In this document: one piece after another, positions 23,756 through 32,175 of the stretch
Layout of the letters: each line of letters opens with the position of its first letter
Position numbering within the stretch: position 1 is the stretch's first letter
Source of the DNA: a virus
Virus record (IMG/VR): IMGVR_UViG_3300013094_000090
Span: 1-47,632 of that record
Direction: 5' to 3' (one strand)
Length of the DNA: 47,632 bases
Program-made: the position numbers and the translations under genes
The notes under the pieces: generated by a model
Told to the model about the DNA's origin: nothing
The model's input: the letters and a program-made list of their open reading frames with translations, nothing else
Databases searched by the model: none

Positions 23756-24165
23756 TGGCTAATATCGAGGGCAGCGCTATTGCATTTCCTTTCTCAATTA
23801 ATCAATCAGGTGAAGTAAGCTTTTACGAAGACAATGATGCAGCTATCTGGCAGGACAGAGTTCGCTACGTCATTTTTACACAAATGGGTGAGCGTGTAAT
23901 GCGACCAGATTTTGGTTCACGAGTTCAAGATTTAGTATTTGAGAATAATTACTCAACTACCGCGTTAGCAACAAAAATTGTTGCTGCTGCTTTTGCTAAA
24001 TGGTTGCCTTCTTTAACACTAAATAATGTTGTAGCTACACCAGATGACGTAAACTACGGATTAAACTTAGAAATTGACTATACTATTCCTAACGGTCAAC
24101 GTCAGCAGCTGTCAACTCAGACCAAGGTATTCAATCGCTATGGCGAGATAGTTCAGGGAGAATAA
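23755..24165 (+). CDS. gp25-like baseplate wedge protein (gpW-like)
   Basis: I use ATG 23755, in a TAATG overlap with the spike gene; an upstream in-frame ATG at 23734 would lie inside it. The 136-residue product is gp25-like: FPFSINQSGEVSFYEDNDAA, then RVRYVIFTQMGERVMRPDFG, then LVFENNYSTTALATKIV. The RV-MRPDFGSRVQDLVFEN stretch is the hallmark of the family, which starts sheath assembly at the baseplate. Its length and position before the gpJ-like gene are canonical. The next gene begins two bases after its stop. Confidence 0.92.
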   Translation: MANIEGSAIAFPFSINQSGEVSFYEDNDAAIWQDRVRYVIFTQMGERVMRPDFGSRVQDLVFENNYSTTALATKIVAAAFAKWLPSLTLNNVVATPDDVNYGLNLEIDYTIPNGQRQQLSTQTKVFNRYGEIVQGE

Positions 24166-24166
24166 A

Positions 24167-25639
24167 GTGACAACGTCATATCCGATTTATAGTAACTTTG
24201 TCCCTCAGCAGGACTACACAAGCCGTGATTTCTCATCCATTAGCGAGGATTTACAGAACCTCATTCAGTACTTTTTACCAGAATGGACATCAAGAGATAC
24301 CTCTGATTTTGGTATAACAATGATTGAGTTGTTTGCTGCAGCAGCTGATAACTTGAGCTTTTTTATTGATAGAGCAGCAAATGAGGCGTTCTTAACAACA
24401 GCAAGCCAAAGAAGCAGTATCTTAGATATCGCCAACTTGTTGAACTACGTTCCAGCAAACGCCAGAGCAGCTACGACGTCAGTTACATTCTCTAACTCAA
24501 CAAGCTCTTCAATAACGATTCCTGCTGGAACACAGGTATCTACTACAACAGTAGTAAACAGTAACAACGAACAAATTAACTTTCAGACACTCTATACAAC
24601 GGTTGTACCTGCAGCAGCATCCTCGTCTAGCCCAGGAACTGTCAGCACTCAAGTAGTTGAAGGCACCACTTATACAGACCCTGTTCAAATATCAGATGGA
24701 CTTGCTAACCAAAGCTATCAGTTGCTCAATGCCCCTGTAGTTGATGGAACAATTTCTGTAACAGTTGACAGTATTCCTTACACATATATTAAAAATATTG
24801 TTGATGCTGGAGCAAATGACCCATTCTTCTCAACAACATACGATGACCTAGGAAACTCATACATTATCTTTGGCGATAACATCAGTGGTCGCATTCCTCC
24901 TATTAATACACAACTTACCTTTACCTACACTGTAGGAAGTGGTTCGTCTGGAAACGTAGCAGCTGGTTCAATTACCAATATTACTAACTTAGCACAACCA
25001 GGTTTAACTGTATCGCAACCATCTGCTGCTTACGGGGGTGCCGACCAAGAAGCGACTGATTCCATTAGAGTCAACGCTACAAAGAAAATATCAACACTTA
25101 ATCGTGTTGTTACCCTTCAAGACTACGCTGATTATGTAAACAGTAATTTAGGAGCAGACAAAGCAAATGCAGTAGCTAACTCCTTTACAAGCGTCATTGT
25201 TTACGCAGCACAGTCAGGCGACCCAGGGGTATCAAGCGGTTCTTTTACAAGTAACTTTACAATCCTGCAAACAAACATTTTAAACGGACTTGCTTCAGTT
25301 ATTCCACCGAATACAACCGTCACTGTGCTTCCACCTAGTTACGTTAACGTAGATGTTTCGGTGACAGTAACTGTACTTGCTAACAGAAAAGCCACTACAG
25401 TGCAGACTGCAGTTGTGGCTGCTATATCTAACCTACTGTCGTTTACTTACACATCTTTTGGTGAGACTATTTATCAAACAGATATCGCCTCTGCTGTAGC
25501 AGCTGTGGACGGAGTAGCTTCCTACACAATTACCCTTCTTTGCAGAGATGGAAGTAGTGGAGTTCAGGACATTACTACTCAGTACTTTGAAATCCCTCAG
25601 GCAAACAACATCAGCATAACCACTGTTGGTGGAATCTAA
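24167..25639 (+). CDS. Baseplate wedge protein (gpJ / gp6-like)
   Basis: GTG 24167 starts a 490-residue protein with the gpJ-like opening: FVPQQDYTSRDFSSISEDLQ, then ISEDLQNLIQYFLPEWTSRD and SDFGITMIELFAAAADNLSF. The pattern P-x-W-x-x-x-x-x-x-DxG-x-x-x-x-E-L-x-A-x-x-x-D-x-L is typical. The NRVVTLQDYADYVNSNLG segment around residue 317 and QTDIASAVAAVDGVASYTIT near the end are further family features. It forms the wedge core with the gp25-like and gpI-like proteins. The length is normal for a gpJ-like protein. Confidence 0.92.
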   Translation: MTTSYPIYSNFVPQQDYTSRDFSSISEDLQNLIQYFLPEWTSRDTSDFGITMIELFAAAADNLSFFIDRAANEAFLTTASQRSSILDIANLLNYVPANARAATTSVTFSNSTSSSITIPAGTQVSTTTVVNSNNEQINFQTLYTTVVPAAASSSSPGTVSTQVVEGTTYTDPVQISDGLANQSYQLLNAPVVDGTISVTVDSIPYTYIKNIVDAGANDPFFSTTYDDLGNSYIIFGDNISGRIPPINTQLTFTYTVGSGSSGNVAAGSITNITNLAQPGLTVSQPSAAYGGADQEATDSIRVNATKKISTLNRVVTLQDYADYVNSNLGADKANAVANSFTSVIVYAAQSGDPGVSSGSFTSNFTILQTNILNGLASVIPPNTTVTVLPPSYVNVDVSVTVTVLANRKATTVQTAVVAAISNLLSFTYTSFGETIYQTDIASAVAAVDGVASYTITLLCRDGSSGVQDITTQYFEIPQANNISITTVGGI

Positions 25640-25650
25640 AAGGAGAGAAA

Positions 25651-26052
25651 ATGCCATACGGAGTCACGTCAGCTTACCCGCTATCGATTATTTCTAGCTT
25701 TACTACCCATGTAAACCAAACGGAAATTGTTGATGCTAGCCATCCTAACCTCATTCAAGCAGAGGTTTACGCTATTGAGTCTACCCTAGGTCTTTCTCCT
25801 CAAAACTCAGGAAACTTTAAGACTAACCTCACGCTTAATAGTGCTGGAAGTACAACACCTAGCATTAGTACATACTTTTACACAGGTTACACCACCTTTG
25901 GTTCTTTTGGTGACCGTGTTACTAACGTAGAGAACCTAGCTGCTACGGCCTACTCCTTGGCGTCAACGACATCAGGATTAGCAGCCACCGTAACAACAAA
26001 CCAAACAAATACTTCAAATATCTTTGCTATTGCTGCAATGGGCGGGTTCTAA
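25651..26052 (+). CDS. Small baseplate/fibre accessory protein
   Basis: AAAAGGAGAG precedes ATG 25651. The 133-residue protein starts MPYGVTSAYPLSIISSFTTH and then has VNQTEIVDASHPNLIQAEVY-AIESTLG. That pattern (HVN...D-A-x-H-x-N-x-x-x-x-E-x-x-A-x-E-x-x-LG) recurs at the N-terminus of phage fibres that dock on a baseplate. A coiled-coil-like segment (VTNVENLAATAYSLASTTSG) and a Gly-rich end follow. Position between gpJ-like and gpI-like genes supports a wedge-associated or short-fibre role. The exact function is unknown. Confidence 0.5.
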   Translation: MPYGVTSAYPLSIISSFTTHVNQTEIVDASHPNLIQAEVYAIESTLGLSPQNSGNFKTNLTLNSAGSTTPSISTYFYTGYTTFGSFGDRVTNVENLAATAYSLASTTSGLAATVTTNQTNTSNIFAIAAMGGF

Positions 26053-26061
26053 GGACTATAA

Positions 26062-28869
26062 ATGGCACGCTATGGAATTGATTACTATGGTCGGAGTTAT
26101 TACGGAAACATTACTCTAGCCAACTACGATGCTACCCCTTTTACTGTCAATTCTGTTGATTACGCCAAACTTTTGTGTGAGTGGACGACTCCTTCAGGCT
26201 ATTGGACAGGTATTCGCTTAATTAGAAATATTCACGGTTTTCCTGAAACAGCGGATGACGGAATTATTCTTGTAGACCAAACTCGTGGCTCTACTAGTAC
26301 GTCGACAATCTCTTCTTACTATGACCCTGCTCCACCAGAGACCCCTATTATTCCCCATACAAATACACAAACAGACCCTAACGCTGTTAGAGAAATTACT
26401 TATTGGTTTGTTGAACCAGGTCAAATTCAGGTCACTGTTAACGACGCAACATACATTACTTTAGGGTGCACCATAAGTATCTACGGAGGCACTGAAATTG
26501 ATGGAACATGGCTTGTCAGCTCTGTAAATGGAAATACTCTTACCATAGCAACTGTAGGAACAGAACTAGCTGGAGGCTACGGTACTTCTGGCTATGTATA
26601 CGTAAATGAGCTACAACAAGGCCGCTTTTACTACTACTCTGTTTTTTGTAAAATTTTAACAAACACTTTATCCGTAACAGGCGCCTCGGCTGTAAAATTC
26701 ACTGATGTCGCATATGAAGTGACCTACACAACAGCTACACCACACACCTATGCAGTAGGTAACTATGTAGGCGTCATGAACATGCCTGATTCTGATTACA
26801 ATATTTTAAATAGTCAAGTTTTGTCAGTAACCTCAACAACGTTTACTGTTTATGCAATTGTTAGCGAGACTACCTGTTTAGGAGGAGGAACCGCTGGAAT
26901 AAATACGCAGTGGGTTCGCGCTGGAAACGCTACAGGCCTTTCTGTTAAAGACTATGGAAGTCAATATAAATTTTATGATATGTTGCCAAATATCTATAAA
27001 GTACCCAACATTGCTGAGGGTATTGATAGCCCAGAAAACCCTACACTAAGAAGTTTCTTAGCTATTTTTGGTTTTTATTATGACATTTTAAAAACTTACG
27101 CAGAGCTTGCAGGAAAGCGTTATAAAATAGAATCGCTTTATGGAAACCTTATCCCACCTGCTCTACAACAGTTTAACTTTCAATATCAACCAGAACTTGG
27201 ATTTAGACGCTCACGCTCACTAATTGCTAATGCTTTAGATATTTATCAATCTAAAGGAAGCACAGCAGGAACAGAGCTATATATAAAGTCCTTAACAGGA
27301 GAGACTACAAAGCTTGTTCAAGGAAAGAACCTTTTCTTAGATTCTAATGATGCTTCGTTTGAGCACAGTTCTACGGACAACCCTTCAGGTCGTTGGGTAA
27401 CAACTGGTGGAACTTTAGTAGGAGCTGTTGCAGTACCTATAACATCTTGGTCATCTTCAGGAACAACCCTCACTATCAAGACAGTTTATAACTCAAAAAC
27501 ATCAGCCACATTTAGTTCAGGTGTGTATGTATATGGAACAAGCTCGGTTGACGGGGCATATAAAACAGGAGTTGTTACATCTACAACTACAAACACAAAC
27601 CAACAAGTAGCAACAACAACACTCACCATCACCACATCTACATCATTGCCAACAGCCTCAGGTACTACAGGATACGTTTATCCTACACCAGTACTTCCGT
27701 ACTTTGAAACGGGTGCGCCATCAACTGCTCCTGCCAATAGTTCTCAAGGATTAGGGGTACTTACAGCCACAGCAAGTGGCACAGTAACCTCAGGATGTGG
27801 GCTTACTGACACAGTTCAACAGAGTATCCCCGTGACCTCTGGGATGTCGTATACCTTTGGTTATCGCGTCTACTCGGTCTCAGCAGCCAAGTCTTTTAAA
27901 GCAACTATTAACTGGTATGACTATCGAGGGAACCTACTGTCGACCTCTACATCAGCCTCAGCAACAACGTCTTCTACTACATCCTGGACACTGGTTTCTG
28001 TAACAGCGTCAGCACCCTCTACAGCATATTTTGCGGTACCAGGAATTAGCACAACATCAGCTGCTGTTGGAAACATCCATTACATAGATGGATGTCAGTT
28101 AGAAAAATCTGGAGCAGCAACATATTTTCAAGATGCTCGTCAGATTCAAGTTTACGTAGAACCAGACCGCATCAACCTATGTGCAACGCCTAACTTCCAG
28201 ATTAGTATAGGAAGTTGGACTGCGGTAAATGGAACAGCAGCGGTCGCCATTGGAGAAGGACTTTCTCTTTCGGCAAGTAACATTCCATACGCAGCAAACC
28301 AAATGGAAGTTTATTCAACAGGAACTTCTGACGTCAACATCATCTACACAACAAATACCTCTCAGTACATGCCTGTAAATGCTGGTCAGCAATACACGTT
28401 TAGTGTCAACCTTGTGACATCTGACGATAACAGCCCAACGGTGGGTTACAACGCTTACTTAGCTATTGATTGGTACAACTCAAGCAATACTCTTATCAGC
28501 ACTACTGAATCTCCTATATATCAAACACCACTAGACCCAGCAAACCCAACAACGTATTCATTAACAGACATCTCACCATCTACAGCAACATCAGCAAACA
28601 TTAGAGTTGTATGGCTTGCACCGCTAGGAGCGGGATATGGCTTACGCCTGTCAAACGTTATTTTTGAAAATCAACCTTATTACATTGATTTCTTTGATGG
28701 GGACTACGGCTACGCTGATGTGGACGATACCTTTTGGTCAGGAACTGTAGGTGCCAGTACCAGCTATTACTACAAAAATAAGGATGCTACCAAGGGAGTT
28801 TTAACTGCCACACTAGGCAGCTTTTTGCCACACGGCTCTAATTTTGCCATCTACTATCAATCGATGTAG
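26062..28869 (+). CDS. gpI-like tail protein fused to carbohydrate-binding-like domains
   Basis: This 935-residue protein has three parts. Residues about 1-295 are beta-rich and include a module like those in the giant virion protein (TPHTYAVGNYVGVMNMP). Residues about 300-415 match gpI-like wedge proteins: YDMLPNIYKVPNIAEG, then LRSFLAIFGFYYDILKTYAE and ANALDIYQSKGSTAGTELYI-KSLTG. Residues about 417-690 and 700-905 look like two CBM4/9-type beta-sandwiches (FLDSNDASFEHSS, INLCATPNFQISIGSWTAVN). Fusion of a wedge protein to sugar-binding modules suggests it bridges the baseplate to the host surface. Such fusion is unusual for a classical gpI. Confidence 0.75.
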   Translation: MARYGIDYYGRSYYGNITLANYDATPFTVNSVDYAKLLCEWTTPSGYWTGIRLIRNIHGFPETADDGIILVDQTRGSTSTSTISSYYDPAPPETPIIPHTNTQTDPNAVREITYWFVEPGQIQVTVNDATYITLGCTISIYGGTEIDGTWLVSSVNGNTLTIATVGTELAGGYGTSGYVYVNELQQGRFYYYSVFCKILTNTLSVTGASAVKFTDVAYEVTYTTATPHTYAVGNYVGVMNMPDSDYNILNSQVLSVTSTTFTVYAIVSETTCLGGGTAGINTQWVRAGNATGLSVKDYGSQYKFYDMLPNIYKVPNIAEGIDSPENPTLRSFLAIFGFYYDILKTYAELAGKRYKIESLYGNLIPPALQQFNFQYQPELGFRRSRSLIANALDIYQSKGSTAGTELYIKSLTGETTKLVQGKNLFLDSNDASFEHSSTDNPSGRWVTTGGTLVGAVAVPITSWSSSGTTLTIKTVYNSKTSATFSSGVYVYGTSSVDGAYKTGVVTSTTTNTNQQVATTTLTITTSTSLPTASGTTGYVYPTPVLPYFETGAPSTAPANSSQGLGVLTATASGTVTSGCGLTDTVQQSIPVTSGMSYTFGYRVYSVSAAKSFKATINWYDYRGNLLSTSTSASATTSSTTSWTLVSVTASAPSTAYFAVPGISTTSAAVGNIHYIDGCQLEKSGAATYFQDARQIQVYVEPDRINLCATPNFQISIGSWTAVNGTAAVAIGEGLSLSASNIPYAANQMEVYSTGTSDVNIIYTTNTSQYMPVNAGQQYTFSVNLVTSDDNSPTVGYNAYLAIDWYNSSNTLISTTESPIYQTPLDPANPTTYSLTDISPSTATSANIRVVWLAPLGAGYGLRLSNVIFENQPYYIDFFDGDYGYADVDDTFWSGTVGASTSYYYKNKDATKGVLTATLGSFLPHGSNFAIYYQSM

Positions 28870-28873
28870 TACA

Positions 28874-28892
28874 GTTGTCACATTATGACAAC
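28874..28892. promoter_or_regulatory. Inverted repeat across the start codon of the membrane protein
   Basis: GTTGTCA (28874-28880) and TGACAAC (28886-28892) are a perfect 7-bp inverted repeat separated by CATTA, and the ATG at 28885 lies within it. It could be an operator or an RNA hairpin hiding the start codon. There is no clear ribosome-binding site upstream. Confidence 0.4.
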
Positions 28893-29148
28893 ACTGGTAC
28901 TTGTTTCGTGTTTTTCTGCATTCTTTTTAGCGTTCTTTGAACGATTTACCCATCTAGGTATTTTGAAAGTAGTCGTCTCATTAGTCTTTTCTGTAACAGG
29001 TTGTCTACTTTTAGGTAATTTGTCCCTTAAACAAGATGTTGTCTACGTAGGGGCGTCATGCTTTCTAGCTCCATTTTTAGCGCTGGCATCAGAGAAGCTT
29101 GCTACCTTAACCAAGACGGTGGTAGTGCCCCCTAGGAGAAATCTCTAA
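28885..29148 (+). CDS. Small multi-span membrane protein (holin candidate)
   Basis: This 87-residue protein is almost wholly hydrophobic. Three likely membrane segments are MTTLVLVSCFSAFFLAFF (about residues 1-18), LKVVVSLVFSVTGCLLLG (about 27-45) and DVVYVGASCFLAPFLALA (about 51-68), with a basic end (PPRRNL). It lies at the boundary between the tail operon and the replication region, where lysis genes are often found, so a holin is possible. No endolysin neighbours it, and short three-span phage proteins also have other roles. The start lacks a clear ribosome-binding site. Confidence 0.5.
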   Translation: MTTLVLVSCFSAFFLAFFERFTHLGILKVVVSLVFSVTGCLLLGNLSLKQDVVYVGASCFLAPFLALASEKLATLTKTVVVPPRRNL

Positions 29149-29191
29149 AAAGGTGTAGAGTGGCTCTTCCCTTCAATGAGAGGAGCAGTCA

Positions 29192-29866
29192 ATGGCTGAT
29201 TCAGCATATTTGCTCATAGCGGGCAATGGAGCAACAAGCAAAACAAATATCGAAGCGCTTTTAAGCGATTACCTTGTCATGCTTAAACAACAGAAGCAGA
29301 CACCTGTTATGGCACTGGTCTATGACGACTATCCGTCAACAGGTCTACAAGAAGCAGCAAAGCTAGCAAAAGAAAAAAATATCCAAATCCTCGCCTACTT
29401 GCGCGATGAGGATAAGGCGGTAGGACTGCCTGCGGGTACATCGTTCCAGGTTGAACGAGAGCCTTACAAGGAGGCTGCAAAGCTTGCCAAAGGGAGCTCA
29501 GACAAAGCCTATGGATTTCTATTATGGGACGATGAAGACCCACATTGCGTCGATGCTCTAGCCACTTTTAGCGCCAAGGGCATCCCCTGTTTTGACCTAA
29601 CCAAGGGTCTGACCGATATCAACCCTGTCAAGGGCTTAAAAGCCCCTAAAGAGCCTAAAATGCCCGATATCGAGGTTGAGGTAGAAGAAGTACTTGACGA
29701 ACGGTCACAAGAGCTCCTAGAGGCTTCTGAAGACGATTCTGAGGTATCTGAGGAGTACACCGACGAAGAGGAAGTCTTGATGGAGTATCTCTATGACTCC
29801 ATGCTAGGATTCGCCAAGGTCATGGCACAACTTATCGCCATTGAGCTAAAAAAGGATTCCGAGTGA
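29192..29866 (+). CDS. Rossmann-like (possibly SLOG-related) protein with acidic tail
   Basis: A strong GAGAGGAGC precedes ATG 29192. Residues about 1-145 look like an alpha/beta fold: AYLLIAGNGATSKTNIEALL, then PVMALVYDDYPSTGLQEAAK, KNIQILAYL, and KAYGFLLWDDEDPHCVDALA before GIPCFDLTKGL. This order of strands and the LLWDDE-like motif resemble SLOG/YspA-type nucleotide-binding proteins, but the match is weak. Residues about 160-224 are strongly acidic and helical (EVEVEEVLDERSQELLEASE). It begins the replication region and overlaps the initiator gene (GTGA). Its function is unknown. Confidence 0.5.
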   Translation: MADSAYLLIAGNGATSKTNIEALLSDYLVMLKQQKQTPVMALVYDDYPSTGLQEAAKLAKEKNIQILAYLRDEDKAVGLPAGTSFQVEREPYKEAAKLAKGSSDKAYGFLLWDDEDPHCVDALATFSAKGIPCFDLTKGLTDINPVKGLKAPKEPKMPDIEVEVEEVLDERSQELLEASEDDSEVSEEYTDEEEVLMEYLYDSMLGFAKVMAQLIAIELKKDSE

Positions 29867-30771
29867 TTTCACTCGAGGCAATGGCTTTATGGCTTTTTGC
29901 AAAAAGCGTTGGCTGGGAGACGATTACGGCTGAGAAGGTTGTAAACGAGTTTCCTGACCACGGCAAAAAGTATTACTACCGAGTCTTAAAAGAGATTCGA
30001 GTCGCAGGTGGCATCACCATGACCCGCGAATTTTATAACGGACATTGCACAACGGTTCAACGGCTTACAGAGTTCCCTGACGGGAGTCCCGAAAAGGCGT
30101 TTCTGTATCAACTAGTAAAGCCATATAGCTATTTAGCTGATTATGCTATAAAGCTACAAAGCTCTAAAGCTATTACTTCTAAAAGCTTACCTATACCGAA
30201 AATTTCGGAAAAGGGCGCGAAAAAATTTGAAAGTCAACTTTTGTCTTACGGAGTAAACGTGGATTTCGAATATACGGCAGACGACAAAGAGTACGCAGAA
30301 GAGCAACAGGCTCTTCGCGCCAAAGGTCGGGCTGAAAAGCAAAAAGCGTACGCTGAAATCAAAGAAACGGAATATCGCAGGAAAGTCGAACTCCGTGACC
30401 GAGACCGCGTTCCTGCAAAAGACTGGTCTTCGTCAGACATCGCGTACTACTTCAGCGATAATCTCATGTTCCGCCGTTGGGACATTCCACCTTGGCAGGT
30501 TAAGCACACTCGCTTTGTGCAGGCTTTAGCTGAGAAGCGAAGTCATGAGCAGACTAACGGTGCTATTGAAAAGAAGATGGTTGACATTTATCTTGCAGAG
30601 CCGTGGGTAAAGACTGTTTCTGATTCAGAGCGTCTTTGGAAAACTTTTGTTAAACGTTTTGGAAGTTTGAAAGAGCAAGCCTTGCTTCAGTATCACAACC
30701 CTGATAGCTTTGCTGCTTCGAAAGAACTCGATGAGGCTCGTACTCGTCAAGCTTTAGGGTTGGAGGGATAA
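29863..30771 (+). CDS. Putative replication initiator (winged-helix N-terminus)
   Basis: GTG 29863 overlaps the previous stop. The 302-residue protein begins with what reads as a winged-helix DNA-binding domain: ITAEKVVNEFPDHGKKYYYR, then VLKEIRVAGGITMTREF, ending near residue 70. A charged linker and long coiled helix (EEQQALRAKGRAEKQKAYAE) lead to a C-terminal helical domain with DWSSSDIAYYFSDNLMFRRW. It directly precedes a DnaC-like loader, the usual order for phage initiators that bind the origin and recruit loader and helicase. The role is inferred from order and domain style; no strict family match was recognised. Confidence 0.55.
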   Translation: MISLEAMALWLFAKSVGWETITAEKVVNEFPDHGKKYYYRVLKEIRVAGGITMTREFYNGHCTTVQRLTEFPDGSPEKAFLYQLVKPYSYLADYAIKLQSSKAITSKSLPIPKISEKGAKKFESQLLSYGVNVDFEYTADDKEYAEEQQALRAKGRAEKQKAYAEIKETEYRRKVELRDRDRVPAKDWSSSDIAYYFSDNLMFRRWDIPPWQVKHTRFVQALAEKRSHEQTNGAIEKKMVDIYLAEPWVKTVSDSERLWKTFVKRFGSLKEQALLQYHNPDSFAASKELDEARTRQALGLEG

Positions 30772-31451
30772 TGTACGCACTTGAGTCATTGAAGATACGT
30801 AGACGTTCGTGGTTTAAAGTGGCAAACATCCCTGCCAAATCTGTGGGCTGGACTTTGTCTGACTGCCTGCCGTTAGGGAACGCCACCGATTACGTTAAAC
30901 ACTGGTTAGAGCATGTTAAGTCTGACCGTGTTATTCGTGCGTATGGTTCATCGTTCTGCGGTAAAGGTGTGATGCTCTACGGTGATGCAGGTCACGGTAA
31001 ATCCACGCTAGCGTCTGCTGTATTACAAGAGATGATTACAACGTTTTCTTTAGCAACGTTTAAGAGCGAAGCTGTTTTAGTTCGCCCGTGCTACTTTACG
31101 TCGTATACAAAGCTCATCGCTTTAAAAGGTCGAACCATGGAACCTGATACGAGCGATTGGGATTACAAGCTGTATTACGGCATCTTAGGTGAGTGTGCTG
31201 ACGACGCTTACAATGTACGTGTACTTGTTATAGATGACGTTGGGCACGAGCATATGGGTCAGAACGGTTGGAGTAAAAATCTTTTACACGAAGTTCTGCG
31301 CACTCGATTTGAGAACGGATTGCCTACCATAATGACAACTAACCTCTCTACAGAGGATTGGGTAAACGGTTATGGTGATGCGACACGAAATTTCCTTTTC
31401 GAGGCTTTCCTTTCTATAGCCGTCGAAAATACATCAGGTCATCTAAGATAG
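30771..31451 (+). CDS. DnaC-like AAA+ helicase loader
   Basis: ATG 30771 lies in a TAATG overlap with GGAGGGATA upstream. The 226-residue protein is an AAA+ ATPase of the DnaC/IstB group. Walker A is GVMLYGDAGHGKSTLASAVL (about residue 65), Walker B is VRVLVIDDVGHEHMG, and sensor 1 lies in LPTIMTTNLSTEDWV. The N-terminal 45 residues contain the basic segment LKIRRRSWFKVANIPAKSVG. It would load the DnaB-like helicase encoded at 32172. The DD of Walker B departs slightly from the usual DE/DD-x-G but is acceptable for DnaC. Confidence 0.85.
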   Translation: MYALESLKIRRRSWFKVANIPAKSVGWTLSDCLPLGNATDYVKHWLEHVKSDRVIRAYGSSFCGKGVMLYGDAGHGKSTLASAVLQEMITTFSLATFKSEAVLVRPCYFTSYTKLIALKGRTMEPDTSDWDYKLYYGILGECADDAYNVRVLVIDDVGHEHMGQNGWSKNLLHEVLRTRFENGLPTIMTTNLSTEDWVNGYGDATRNFLFEAFLSIAVENTSGHLR

Positions 31452-31456
31452 AAGTT

Positions 31457-31753
31457 GTGAAAGGTTATAAGCTTCTTCAAGTATTTCTCAGTACGAAGAC
31501 AACTTCGCATCCTGGGATTTTCGAAGTCTCTACCAACTCTAACGACGACTTACACTGCACATGTCCAGGATTTACTTCACGTGGGTTGTGTAAACACATT
31601 GATTTCGTAAAAGCTAAGATGAATGAAAACAAAGGAGTGTACCCGTTAGCGGTGTCTAGCAAGGCTACGTCATATGACGCAGAGGCAGCTAAGACATCTG
31701 AGAAAGCTATGCGGGACTTTGTTATACGATTTGGAAAAATAGAGGTGTTTTAA
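31457..31753 (+). CDS. SWIM-type zinc finger protein
   Basis: The start is GTG 31457, five bases after the loader gene. The 98-residue protein has a complete SWIM motif, HCTCPGFTSRGLCKHIDFVK, with C34, C36, C45 and H47 (C-x-C-x8-C-x-H). SWIM domains bind DNA or proteins and in cells occur in recombination factors and Snf2 ATPases. The C-terminus is helical and charged. Position between the helicase loader and helicase genes suggests a part in replication or in guiding the SNF2-like helicase, which is a guess. Confidence 0.75.
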   Translation: MKGYKLLQVFLSTKTTSHPGIFEVSTNSNDDLHCTCPGFTSRGLCKHIDFVKAKMNENKGVYPLAVSSKATSYDAEAAKTSEKAMRDFVIRFGKIEVF

Positions 31754-32175
31754 TGCAATATGGTGATATCAGCAATGAGCTTCCCAAGCGTTTGCTGGTT
31801 CACCTAGACGTGGTAACAACGTCAACCCCTGAAGTTACAAAGAAATTTAAAGTAATCCCTAAAGTCTCTTATAAAGTGGAGTACAACATGGGGGCGCTTA
31901 GTCGTTTCTATTTATACACCAGCCGCGTTGGTACTACTCTGGAGTTAATCAGTACAGATAGGGACGATGAAGCGACGAAAGAAATTATTGATTATCTGGA
32001 TAGAGTAGGGACAAACCCTTTTCGATACTACAGGGCATACGATTCCGTAGAACAACTTGTTGCAGAACTTCCATATCGACCTGAAGTAACAGGTGTTGTG
32101 GATTTGCCAAATAGGTTGCTAAGGTATGGTCATTGGGGTCTTACATTCAGCGACGTATTTGGTGGTGGAATTTGA
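31753..32175 (+). CDS. Hypothetical protein between SWIM and helicase genes
   Basis: This 140-residue protein begins in a TAATG overlap. It shows alternating strands and helices: LPKRLLVHLDVVTTSTPEVT, then VSYKVEYNMGALSRFYLYTS, then TKEIIDYLDRVGTNPFRYYR, ending GHWGLTFSDVFGGGI. There are no cysteines, transmembrane stretches or recognised motifs. Its stop (TGA 32173-32175) overlaps the TTG start of the helicase gene, so the two are probably coupled. I do not recognise a family; the context suggests a replication accessory role. Confidence 0.6.
   Translation: MQYGDISNELPKRLLVHLDVVTTSTPEVTKKFKVIPKVSYKVEYNMGALSRFYLYTSRVGTTLELISTDRDDEATKEIIDYLDRVGTNPFRYYRAYDSVEQLVAELPYRPEVTGVVDLPNRLLRYGHWGLTFSDVFGGGI

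Noticed and set aside
28885-29148. Firm holin assignment for the small membrane protein
   Set aside because: Three spans and position fit, but there is no adjacent endolysin and no family motif, so it is left as a candidate only.
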